Both the position numbers and the translations under genes were made by a program. The notes below the pieces were generated by a model that was not told the origin of the DNA, did no database searches, and saw only the letters and a program-made list of their open reading frames with translations. Of a stretch of 26,852 nucleotides of DNA, positions 6,553 to 12,187 are shown piece after piece. The DNA is from a virus: positions 1 through 26,852 of the IMG/VR virus record IMGVR_UViG_3300037584_002685, one strand, 5' to 3'. Position 1 is the stretch's first letter. Each line of letters opens with the position of its first letter.

Positions 6553-6694
6553 GGGCGCATATACCAAGTTTTATTAGAAACTGAGTTGCTTTTTCAAAAC
6601 TCATATTATTTATTGCTTTAAATATTTCTAGTTCTTTATGAAGCTCGGGGCTTACCCATAATGCTTTTTTGTCGTTATTTATTTGTTCATTCAT
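6521..6694 (-). CDS. Ribbon-helix-helix-like regulator
   Basis: A 57-aa ORF read by hand, beginning MNEQINNDKKALWVSPELHK. The KALWVSPELHKELEIF segment (a short strand followed by a helix), then NNMSFEKATQFLIKLG (second helix) fits the Arc/CopG ribbon-helix-helix fold, in which the strand enters the major groove of DNA as a dimer. The ribosome site is AGGAGAG at 6711-6717, somewhat far from ATG 6694. An inverted repeat, AACTAT-N7-ATAGTT, lies 49 bp upstream, after a terminator that isolates this gene from the exonuclease gene. This pattern suggests a self-regulated transcription unit; regulation is inferred. Confidence 0.6.
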   Translation of the reverse strand: MNEQINNDKKALWVSPELHKELEIFKAINNMSFEKATQFLIKLGICAHELEKKNGAE

Positions 6695-6742
6695 ATTTTT
6701 ATACTCTCCTGTTTAATATTAATTGTTTTTAAGTATCAATTC

Positions 6743-6761
6743 AACTATAAGTTTGATAGTT
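6743..6761 (-). promoter_or_regulatory. Inverted-repeat operator, related to the 21-bp element
   Basis: AACTAT (6743-6748) and ATAGTT (6756-6761) form a 6-bp dyad with a 7-bp spacer. On the minus strand the sequence reads AACTATCAAACTTATAGTT and contains TATCAAACTTAT, the core of the 21-bp element at 50-70 and 16965-16985. It lies between a terminator and the RHH gene, so it is a candidate promoter/operator. Confidence 0.5.
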
Positions 6762-6770
6762 ATAATATAT

Positions 6771-6838
6771 AATCAAAAAGTAAGGGCAATAGTTAGTAAT
6801 CTCCATACTCAATACTCTCTAACTAACTATTTGCCCTT
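6771..6838 (-). terminator. Rho-independent-like terminator after YqaJ exonuclease gene
   Basis: AAGGGCAA-TAGTTAGT (6782-6797) pairs with ACTAACTATTTGCCCTT (ending 6838) with a single bulge, giving about 16 bp of stem around a 25-base loop. On the minus strand the stem is followed by ACTTTTTGATT. It begins just after the stop of the gene at 6843. The loop is long for a strong terminator. Confidence 0.55.
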
Positions 6839-6842
6839 GCTT

Positions 6843-7787
6843 CTAACCTACATCCTTAATCGTGATTGTTTTTCTTCTAATACTATACGCTTCTTTAGGC
6901 GGTATAACTTTCTCAGGTTGAGCTTTAAAGTTCGTCATACCCCAAGTTAATTTATAGTTAGCTGCCCTAGCCTTTGAATAGTTACCCATGTGCATCATTA
7001 TCTTTGCATGTATAACGTCTGCTGTTTCTTCTGCCTGTTTAGCCAGCTTCTTATAAGTCATATATTCATCTATATCATCTACAGCTTCAGCATCGAGGAT
7101 AAGCTCATTTTCATCATCCTCAACCTCTTTGTGCATTATGTATGCATCTGCGCTAATTTCAGGTGGGTAGTAATCTTCTGCTTTAACCCTTCTATCAAAA
7201 TCTTCTACCTTTTCTTTTAGTTGATCTGCAAATTCAGGATTTCTTTTATATACATAGATGCGTAGGTCTGTTGATTGATAAAGCACAATCAAAACTCCAT
7301 ATTCAGCTTCAACTATTTCCATAGAAGATTGCAGTTGTAAGACTCCAAGATATTTAGGTGGTTCAACTGGATCAGGGTATGTAGAACTACATTTACACTC
7401 AATAACAACCTTGCCATTCATTTTATATTTACTGCCATGCGGTAAATAAATTCCAATATCTTCATTTGCTTCAACCAAAAGATTATCAGCTTCCGCTATA
7501 CCATCTAGGGATGCTTCTAAAGGTAAGAATGGGTGGCTTACTTTATAGTCTACATCTGCATTAACATTAGTTAATCCAAGCCTGTTGCAAGCCTCTTGTA
7601 TTAATACAGGCTCTAATAAGTCCCCTGTTCTTTGCCTGTTGTTTTGTTCAAACCTAGTGTTTTCGCCGTTCTTTGATCTTATGCATCTATCTAATGCTTC
7701 TTGTTTGCTGAAAAATTTGCTTTCATCAAATAAGGCACAAACTATAGAACTTGTACATATATCATCTCTTGTTAATTTACCAACCAT
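6843..7787 (-). CDS. YqaJ-type viral recombinase exonuclease
   Basis: A 314-aa exonuclease of the lambda-exonuclease/YqaJ PD-(D/E)XK family, which degrades dsDNA ends to leave single strands for annealing. Motifs are in order: RTGDLLEP (residues 53-60, helix I acid), LEASLDGI (90-97, catalytic Asp), VIECKC (128-133, the E-x-K pair) and LQLQ (150-153). The C-terminal 100 residues are acidic and then basic, outside the nuclease core. It starts at ATG 7787 behind AAGGAGCTAAA. A terminator follows its stop. The usual partner, a single-strand annealing protein (Bet, Erf or RecT), is not recognisable next to it; the SSB-like protein at 5164-5760 may be part of the pathway. Confidence 0.88.
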   Translation of the reverse strand: MVGKLTRDDICTSSIVCALFDESKFFSKQEALDRCIRSKNGENTRFEQNNRQRTGDLLEPVLIQEACNRLGLTNVNADVDYKVSHPFLPLEASLDGIAEADNLLVEANEDIGIYLPHGSKYKMNGKVVIECKCSSTYPDPVEPPKYLGVLQLQSSMEIVEAEYGVLIVLYQSTDLRIYVYKRNPEFADQLKEKVEDFDRRVKAEDYYPPEISADAYIMHKEVEDDENELILDAEAVDDIDEYMTYKKLAKQAEETADVIHAKIMMHMGNYSKARAANYKLTWGMTNFKAQPEKVIPPKEAYSIRRKTITIKDVG

Positions 7788-7788
7788 T

Positions 7789-8118
7789 TTAGCTCCTTAT
7801 ATTATTTATAATATCGTTTATTTCACTTAGGCTTTCCCTTACTGCTACTGGCTCTTGACCAGCAACTTGTATAAAGGTATTCCCATATTCCTCTTTGAAA
7901 AATGATTGAAGTTTATTAATATTAAATGTTAAAGTATTAGACGAACCTAGTTTGTTAAACTTAACCAATCTCTTAGGTTTGTCTGATAATTCTAATTTAT
8001 GTAAATTTCTAGCAGGTTTGCTGAATTTGATATTATATATATTATGCGAAGTAATAGGTGCATTAAAGTTAAACTCTAATTGTAAAGTCCCTTTGTTATG
8101 CGTCTTGTACCCTTTCAT
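7789..8118 (-). CDS. Hypothetical protein upstream of exonuclease
   Basis: A 109-aa basic protein beginning MKGYKTHNKGTLQLEFNFNA. It is asparagine- and lysine-rich with short beta-like segments (LQLEFNFN, NIYNIKFS, NTLTFNIN) and a helical C-terminus. No domain or membrane segment is recognised. The stop (7789-7791) lies within the exonuclease ribosome site, one base before that ATG. A GAGGAG lies upstream but too far (about 17 bases) for a good ribosome site. By position it could be a partner of the exonuclease, but it lacks any annealase signature. Confidence 0.55.
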   Translation of the reverse strand: MKGYKTHNKGTLQLEFNFNAPITSHNIYNIKFSKPARNLHKLELSDKPKRLVKFNKLGSSNTLTFNINKLQSFFKEEYGNTFIQVAGQEPVAVRESLSEINDIINNIRS

Positions 8119-8173
8119 AATTTATATCTATTAAGCTCCTCTGTTTATAAACTTCAAACTACATCCTGCCATG

Positions 8174-8422
8174 TTAGGTAGCACCTTTGTAACGAAACTC
8201 TTTATTAGCTTCATTAGGATTAGCTGCTGCCTTTAAGGCACGATGGGTATAATTAATAGCAACCTGCATTAAAAACACCTTATCACTCTCTGAGTATGGT
8301 GATCGTTGCATTTTTTTTGCATAAACTAAAAGTTCAGCCAGCTCAACAGTTAAGTTATCTAAATGTTCCCTCTTATCCATTGGGATCGTCATTCTTACTG
8401 TTGATTTAACATTTATAACCAT
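8174..8422 (-). CDS. Hypothetical helical protein
   Basis: An 82-aa protein beginning MVINVKSTVRMTIPMDKREH, followed by two probable helices (LDNLTVELAELLVYAKKM and SDKVFLMQVAINYTHRALKAA). The first 12 residues could be a beta strand, so a ribbon-like dimeric fold is possible but not shown. ATG 8422 is preceded by GAGTGAGAG, a weak ribosome site; internal ATGs exist at residues 11 and 15. It is the first gene after an AT-rich 90-bp gap. Confidence 0.5.
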   Translation of the reverse strand: MVINVKSTVRMTIPMDKREHLDNLTVELAELLVYAKKMQRSPYSESDKVFLMQVAINYTHRALKAAANPNEANKEFRYKGAT

Positions 8423-8512
8423 ACTCTCACTCTATAGTATTTATATTTATTTATATGTCTATAGCTAAATGTAAAATATATATACATATTAGTAGCACAT
8501 AATTAGGGTAAT

Positions 8513-9082
8513 TTATTTAGGGTAATTGTTTGCGGGTATTTGGTTATGTGCCAACCACTCTGCAAACAAGTCTGAATCTTCATACCCATACTTAGTTTGT
8601 TGGTGAAAGTATAAAATCTCATTATTGGGCTTGTAACTAGGGTATTTGTGCATGTTATTTGCCTCAAATAGCTTATAAGCACTTTTCTCAAATAAAAGCC
8701 TTATTCTTTCAGATTCATCAAAGTAGGTTTTAGCTCGCCTTACTGCATCGCCTTCAAATACCCATTTCGCAGCATGTGTTGGATAAAGTAAAGTTCTGCG
8801 CTTATCTTTAGGATCAGTTTCTAAATATAATAAACCTTGATATTCAAGGTCTTTAATCTTTTTTCTTAATGCGTTTTCAGACATTGCAAGCAAATTACTC
8901 AATTCACCCATAGACACCTTTAAATTCTTTAGTGATTGAACATATACATATCTGTTAATAAATTCAGCTACAGGATCAATTTTCTCATTGTGTAATTCAG
9001 CCCATCTAATTTTATCGAACCTTACATGAATCTCAACAGCATTAACAACCTCAGTAAACCTTTCAAGTGTCATGGTTTGCAT
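8513..9082 (-). CDS. Winged-helix DNA-binding protein
   Basis: A 189-aa protein. I chose ATG 9082 (MQTMTLERF) because AAGGAT precedes it and it follows the previous stop by two bases; the longer frame to 9142 would run into the recombinase-like gene. Residues 50-105 form a MarR-like winged helix: VSMGELSNLLAMSENALRKK (helix-turn-helix), DLEYQGLLYLE, and a wing with DPKDKRR. The C-terminal half is charged and aromatic, with no recognised domain. It could be a regulator or a replication initiator. Its 3' end carries two direct copies of TTAGGGTAATT (8503-8513 and 8517-8527), the first including part of the stop codon. Confidence 0.6.
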   Translation of the reverse strand: MQTMTLERFTEVVNAVEIHVRFDKIRWAELHNEKIDPVAEFINRYVYVQSLKNLKVSMGELSNLLAMSENALRKKIKDLEYQGLLYLETDPKDKRRTLLYPTHAAKWVFEGDAVRRAKTYFDESERIRLLFEKSAYKLFEANNMHKYPSYKPNNEILYFHQQTKYGYEDSDLFAEWLAHNQIPANNYPK

Positions 9083-9084
9083 TT

Positions 9085-9792
9085 TTATATCCTTAGCTTT
9101 GTAGCTCGTTTTAATATGTTTGAGACACCTGCTGGTGTCCACGTATCCTTCCCTCTCCTAGTTTTAAGACCTCTTTGCATAAGTGCGTTTGCTATTTGCT
9201 GCAAAGTAGTTTGATCGTAAGACTGTATCTCCCTTATGGTCTTAATAATGTTTTTGGTATATTCATCTGCTAGTTCTTCCCTAGCCTTACTAGCATTAAT
9301 GGTAGCCCTATCCAACTGAGGATTGCCAGCCTTCCAGCCAGTAGCTTTTTTTCTTGCAATACCATCACGCTTATTTTGTGCGCTACGTTTTAATATATCT
9401 TCTGCTGTAGTTAGCATTGTTGAAATATACATTTGCCTAAATTCTGTTTTATGATTCCACCTACCCAATACCGCAATATAAGGTCTATTTTCTATCCGCA
9501 TAAATTCTGTTATTGCAGTTATATTACGTGATAGGTAATCAGGGAATGGTATTAATAAAAGCCTGTTTGCTTTTTGATTAGTTTTATCTACAGCCTTAAC
9601 CAGCTCAGGCTTAGAGTTTTTTCTTGAAGTTTCCTCAATGTATTCAGCTATAACCTTAGAATCCCTTAATGTTGTCATAGCTTCTTCAGCTAATGCCCTA
9701 GCCTTCTTAACATCCCTTTTATTCTTAATATACAGAACACAATGTTTGCCACTTGGTCTATATATATTGTGCATATTAAATTTGTCGTTCAT
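9085..9792 (-). CDS. Serine-recombinase-like protein with degenerate catalytic site
   Basis: A 235-aa protein starting at ATG 9792 behind GGAGAGAG. The C-terminal part matches the small serine resolvase layout: a long helix, GNP at 156-158, IIKTIREIQ, then an HTH-like LQQIANALMQRGLKTRRG and TWTPAGVSNILKRA. The N-terminal domain keeps the fold pattern (VLYIKNKRD for YxRVSTxxQ; LLLIPFPDYLSRN for LxxxxLDRLSRN). However, the catalytic serine position reads lysine (K25), the preceding arginine is lysine (K23) and the first arginine of the DRLxR motif is tyrosine (Y86); R89 remains. Strand cleavage is therefore unlikely, and a DNA-binding or regulatory role is more plausible. No attachment site was seen. 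Confidence 0.7.
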   Translation of the reverse strand: MNDKFNMHNIYRPSGKHCVLYIKNKRDVKKARALAEEAMTTLRDSKVIAEYIEETSRKNSKPELVKAVDKTNQKANRLLLIPFPDYLSRNITAITEFMRIENRPYIAVLGRWNHKTEFRQMYISTMLTTAEDILKRSAQNKRDGIARKKATGWKAGNPQLDRATINASKAREELADEYTKNIIKTIREIQSYDQTTLQQIANALMQRGLKTRRGKDTWTPAGVSNILKRATKLRI

Positions 9793-9960
9793 ACTCTCTC
9801 CTATAAATATCAATCTCTTATATTATATAAAAATATAAATTAATACAAATTACAAATATATAAAGACCGATATTTATATTACTTCGTTACCTTTATTAAC
9901 ATACATACAAGTATATATATTTATATATAAATAGCAAATATAAGTTTGAAGTTTGTATAA

Positions 9961-10404
9961 TTAGTCTAAAAGGCTATTAAGAATAGGGATTGAAGATAGT
10001 TTATTTAATGCTTCTTGGAAGCTATCTATCTCCATATCTTTTTTGATATGTTTTTTTGAGTAGATGTAATATTGTTGGCTGGCGGTATTTGCTTTGAAGT
10101 AAATTCGCTTGCTGGGTAAGAATACAAAAGCAAGCAACTCACAATGATAATTGGCGTGTGTCTTTGATATTTTTCTATGAGATTCAATGGGAAAAGTAAA
10201 TTTGCCCTCTTTGCTTGGGTTTCTTGATTTAACCTGGACTTTATATAAAGCACTTCCTAATTCCACTATTAAGTCTGCTGGGTGTGAATCGCAAGTTGGA
10301 TAACAAAAATCAGCGTGTTCTAACAAAAATGCTTGAACTAATGTTTCGCCTAGTATTCCTAGTCGCTTGGCTTGGTTTTGTTGTTCGTTGGATTTTTTTG
10401 GCAT
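9961..10404 (-). CDS. PD-(D/E)XK endonuclease-like protein
   Basis: A 147-aa protein resembling the PDDEXK_5 (pfam11645-like) or resolvase-type nucleases. GILGETLVQAFLLEH carries the helical glutamate E20, HPADLIVEL the catalytic D44, and KVQVKSRNP the Q57-x-K59 pair, in which glutamine replaces the usual glutamate as in several families of this fold. The rest is basic, with an aromatic C-terminal half. It overlaps the lysozyme gene by 46 bases in another frame, with only a distant AAGG upstream. Its role (host DNA degradation, anti-phage competition or recombination) cannot be told from sequence. Confidence 0.65.
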   Translation of the reverse strand: MPKKSNEQQNQAKRLGILGETLVQAFLLEHADFCYPTCDSHPADLIVELGSALYKVQVKSRNPSKEGKFTFPIESHRKISKTHANYHCELLAFVFLPSKRIYFKANTASQQYYIYSKKHIKKDMEIDSFQEALNKLSSIPILNSLLD

Positions 10405-10805
10405 AAAGCTAACAACCTTGAATTATCTTCACTTCTTCTTGGTAGTTGAATATGATATTTGCTTCTTAACAGCTCCTCACTTGCTGCTAACCATTCTCCA
10501 TTCTCCATATAATAACGTGTTCTTGAAAATCGCATAAATCCAGTTATACCAAGATTAAAAACCAAATCTACACACACCATCTGAGCATCGGCTGGAAAAG
10601 TACGCCATACTTCCCATTGCTGATCCAGCTCTTCTAAAACTCTTTTAATATCATTATCAAGCATATACATAGCTTCGTCTTCTGATATGCCATTAACCTG
10701 GATATTGCGCCCTATACCCAGGCTGAGATAATCCTCAGAACATTTATAAGGAAAAAGCGCTAACCCTTCTGCTTTAATTAACCTATCTTTTATTTCTTTT
10801 AGCAT
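10359..10805 (-). CDS. Endolysin, T4-type lysozyme (GH24)
   Basis: A 148-aa muramidase that would cut the N-acetylmuramic acid to N-acetylglucosamine bond of peptidoglycan. ATG 10805 lies one base after the holin stop; the frame stays open upstream but inside the holin gene. KAEGLALFPYKCSEDYLSLGIGR aligns with the E11-D20-T26 active site of T4 lysozyme (DEG...YKDTEGYYTIGIGH): the glutamate is kept, the aspartate is cysteine and the threonine is serine. Many phage GH24 enzymes have cysteine there. The C-terminal VFNLGITGFMRFS is the usual FNxG[x]F motif. There is no signal-anchor segment, so release needs the holin. Confidence 0.85.
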   Translation of the reverse strand: MLKEIKDRLIKAEGLALFPYKCSEDYLSLGIGRNIQVNGISEDEAMYMLDNDIKRVLEELDQQWEVWRTFPADAQMVCVDLVFNLGITGFMRFSRTRYYMENGEWLAASEELLRSKYHIQLPRRSEDNSRLLALCQKNPTNNKTKPSD

Positions 10806-10806
10806 A

Positions 10807-11199
10807 TTATCTGCTATGTATGCCTTTTGTTTTTTCCCAAGTTCTAAGTGAGGACATCCCCAAAAGCGACAAAAGAATTGTAGTAAGTTGTGAAAAATCA
10901 AATTGTAAAGTTTCTAGCTGTAAATTGGTTCCGCTTAATACAGCTATCCAAGTTGCAATAGGCAATATAATGAAGTGTACGCAAAGAGCAAAACCACAAA
11001 CATATCCAATAAGAGGTCGCCACGATGAAGCAAACCAATTTCCGCTTTTGGCTTCTTCAGCATTGAGTTTAATTTGCTCTTTATCCAAAGATATAAGCTC
11101 TTTTTGTAAGTCATGTGATAATTTCTCTTTTAAATCTTTATCTTGGACGAACTTATCCAAGACATTATTTGCCACTTCCGCAATTTTATTAATACTCAA
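10807..11199 (-). CDS. Holin, GTA 3TM type
   Basis: A 130-aa holin. A soluble, charged N-terminal half (about 50 residues, lysine and glutamate rich) precedes WRPLIGYVCGFALCVHFIILPIA (first membrane helix, with the family's WRP motif), a second hydrophobic segment around TWIAVLSG and a third (LTTILLSLLGMSSLRTWEK). This is the layout of the GTA_holin_3TM (pfam11351-like) family. It would form inner-membrane pores that let the lysozyme out. It is followed directly by the lysozyme gene and preceded by a small membrane protein gene with an ATGA overlap. Confidence 0.85.
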   Translation of the reverse strand: MSINKIAEVANNVLDKFVQDKDLKEKLSHDLQKELISLDKEQIKLNAEEAKSGNWFASSWRPLIGYVCGFALCVHFIILPIATWIAVLSGTNLQLETLQFDFSQLTTILLSLLGMSSLRTWEKTKGIHSR

Positions 11200-11396
11200 A
11201 GTGAACCTTTAATCATAATAGTAACTAAAGAAACAATAATTGTTGTAAGACCACCTAATAACCACAGCTTCATACTATTGACTGACTCTTGTAAGCTATC
11301 AGTTTTTTTAAAAATTGTGTGCCATCTTTCCATGCACATTTTTTCATGCACTCTAAGATCGGCAGCTACATCATTAGCAGTCTTACGAGCAGGCAT
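11196..11396 (-). CDS. Small XhlA-like membrane protein
   Basis: A 66-aa protein with an amphipathic N-terminal part (MPARKTANDVAADLRVHEK, then WHTIFKKTDSLQESV) and one C-terminal membrane helix, LWLLGGLTTIIVSLVTIMI, ending in a lysine. This order (short coiled coil, then C-terminal helix) is that of XhlA-type hemolysin proteins encoded next to holins. It may assist or regulate the holin. It overlaps the next gene as ATGA and the previous one as TAATG. The family name is suggestive rather than sure. Confidence 0.6.
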   Translation of the reverse strand: MPARKTANDVAADLRVHEKMCMERWHTIFKKTDSLQESVNSMKLWLLGGLTTIIVSLVTIMIKGSL

Positions 11397-11647
11397 TAGC
11401 CCTCTCCTTCTTCCTCTTCTGTTTCAGATTCAATTTCATCCTCTTCAATCATTCCCTTAAGTTGGATTTTTTGAAACTCTACTGCGCTAACAGCTTTAAC
11501 AGCCTGGTATTTTGCTTCCTGAGCCTCTTTTTCCATTCTTTGTATAGATACAAAAGATTCTGCAACTCTTTGTGTAAGGTTTTTAGTTTTATAAACCTTG
11601 TCAAACATAGTTACTTCTTCTATAACATTATTTTCTTTATTTTCCAT
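11396..11647 (-). CDS. Acidic coiled-coil protein in lysis cassette
   Basis: An 83-aa protein that starts MENKENNVIEEV, has a central helical region (SIQRMEKEAQEAKYQAVKAVSAV) likely to form a coiled coil, and ends in a run of glutamates. There is no membrane segment. ATG 11647 has AAGAGAGTG upstream and a 17-bp repeated element at 11666-11682. It is the first gene of the four-gene lysis unit (overlap with XhlA-like gene: TAATG). Function unknown; the position suggests a lysis regulator or a late structural accessory. Confidence 0.6.
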   Translation of the reverse strand: MENKENNVIEEVTMFDKVYKTKNLTQRVAESFVSIQRMEKEAQEAKYQAVKAVSAVEFQKIQLKGMIEEDEIESETEEEEGEG

Positions 11648-11665
11648 ATATAAACACTCTCTTAT

Positions 11666-11682
11666 ATGTTTGTTAATTATAA
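11666..11682 (-). promoter_or_regulatory. 17-bp repeated upstream element (second copy)
   Basis: TTATAATTAACAAACAT on the minus strand, identical to the element at 2001-2017, lies 19 bp before the first lysis gene. It sits in an AT-rich intergenic gap (11648-11696). Promoter or regulator-binding site is inference. Confidence 0.4.
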
Positions 11683-11696
11683 TTTAAGATTATATA

Positions 11697-12011
11697 TTAA
11701 TTTTCTATGGTTTTGGTTACAGATGTTGGATTTTTTTGATCTTCTATTTGATTATCTAACGATGCTTCTAAAGCAGTAACAGCTTCTTCACCCATAGCAT
11801 CTTTAACCCAACCTTCTATCATTGCTGAAGTTACTTCATCAAAAGGTTTAAAGTCTTGTATATCTTCTGTATTCAAAGACTGAGTACCATAAGATGATCC
11901 TACATAGTCTCCATCTTCTTTTGATACACGCCAATGCACATTCCAAATTACTTCTTCATGTCCATCTTGTTCATGTGTATATACGTCTACTGTTTTGCAA
12001 TCCCAATTCAT
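11697..12011 (-). CDS. DUF7936-like protein
   Basis: A 104-aa acidic protein. The N-terminal half has strands (VDVYTHEQDGHEEVIWNVHWRV) and a SYGTQSL segment; then FKPFDEVTSAMIEGWVKDAMG, a helix and an IEDQKNPTSV tail. This order (a beta unit, FxPxxxxTxxxxxxWVK, and a C-terminal IxxQxxPT) matches a small family common in marine phages next to tail-fibre genes. It starts at ATG 12011 behind AAGGAGAAATAAA, which lies inside the end of the upstream 57-aa gene. Its function is unknown; a virion-associated role is inferred from position. Confidence 0.6.
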   Translation of the reverse strand: MNWDCKTVDVYTHEQDGHEEVIWNVHWRVSKEDGDYVGSSYGTQSLNTEDIQDFKPFDEVTSAMIEGWVKDAMGEEAVTALEASLDNQIEDQKNPTSVTKTIEN

Positions 12012-12012
12012 T

Positions 12013-12186
12013 TTATTTCTCCTTTCTGTTTATAGTTATTTTAAAATTTAATGCTAATAAGTCTATGTAGCCTAATAGCTTATCAATCCATATATCATCT
12101 TTTTTAGATTCAGTAAAAGCTGCGATAATTGATGCTGCTGTTACTATATATGTTATTTTTGTTATCGTTTCTAATATAAAATCCAT
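12013..12186 (-). CDS. Small membrane protein after tail fibre
   Basis: A 57-aa ORF read by hand, with a strong ribosome site (AAAGGAG, 5 bases before ATG 12186). It begins MDFILETITKITYIV, followed by a hydrophobic segment (YIVTAASIIAAF) probably inserted in the membrane, then KKDDIWIDKLLGYIDLLALN and a basic end. Short proteins of this form, with one hydrophobic N-terminal helix and a [DW]xxxLxxxIDxxALN segment, are common near lysis genes of marine phages. A holin-like or antiholin role is possible but unproven. Confidence 0.65.
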   Translation of the reverse strand: MDFILETITKITYIVTAASIIAAFTESKKDDIWIDKLLGYIDLLALNFKITINRKEK

Positions 12187-12187
12187 T

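Noticed and set aside
8131-8172. 13-codon ORF before the 109-aa gene, as a leader peptide
   Set aside because: ATG 8172 has no ribosome site and no stem-loop structure or codon run supports attenuation.
9082-9142. Longer start for the winged-helix gene
   Set aside because: It would overlap the recombinase-like gene and has no ribosome site; ATG 9082 has AAGGAT and follows the previous stop.
9793-9960. Attachment site near the recombinase-like gene
   Set aside because: No suitable inverted or direct repeat beyond AT-rich palindromes, and the catalytic serine is missing.
10820-11212. 130-aa plus-strand ORF
   Set aside because: It is the antisense shadow of the holin gene, which has clear membrane helices and a coupled neighbour.
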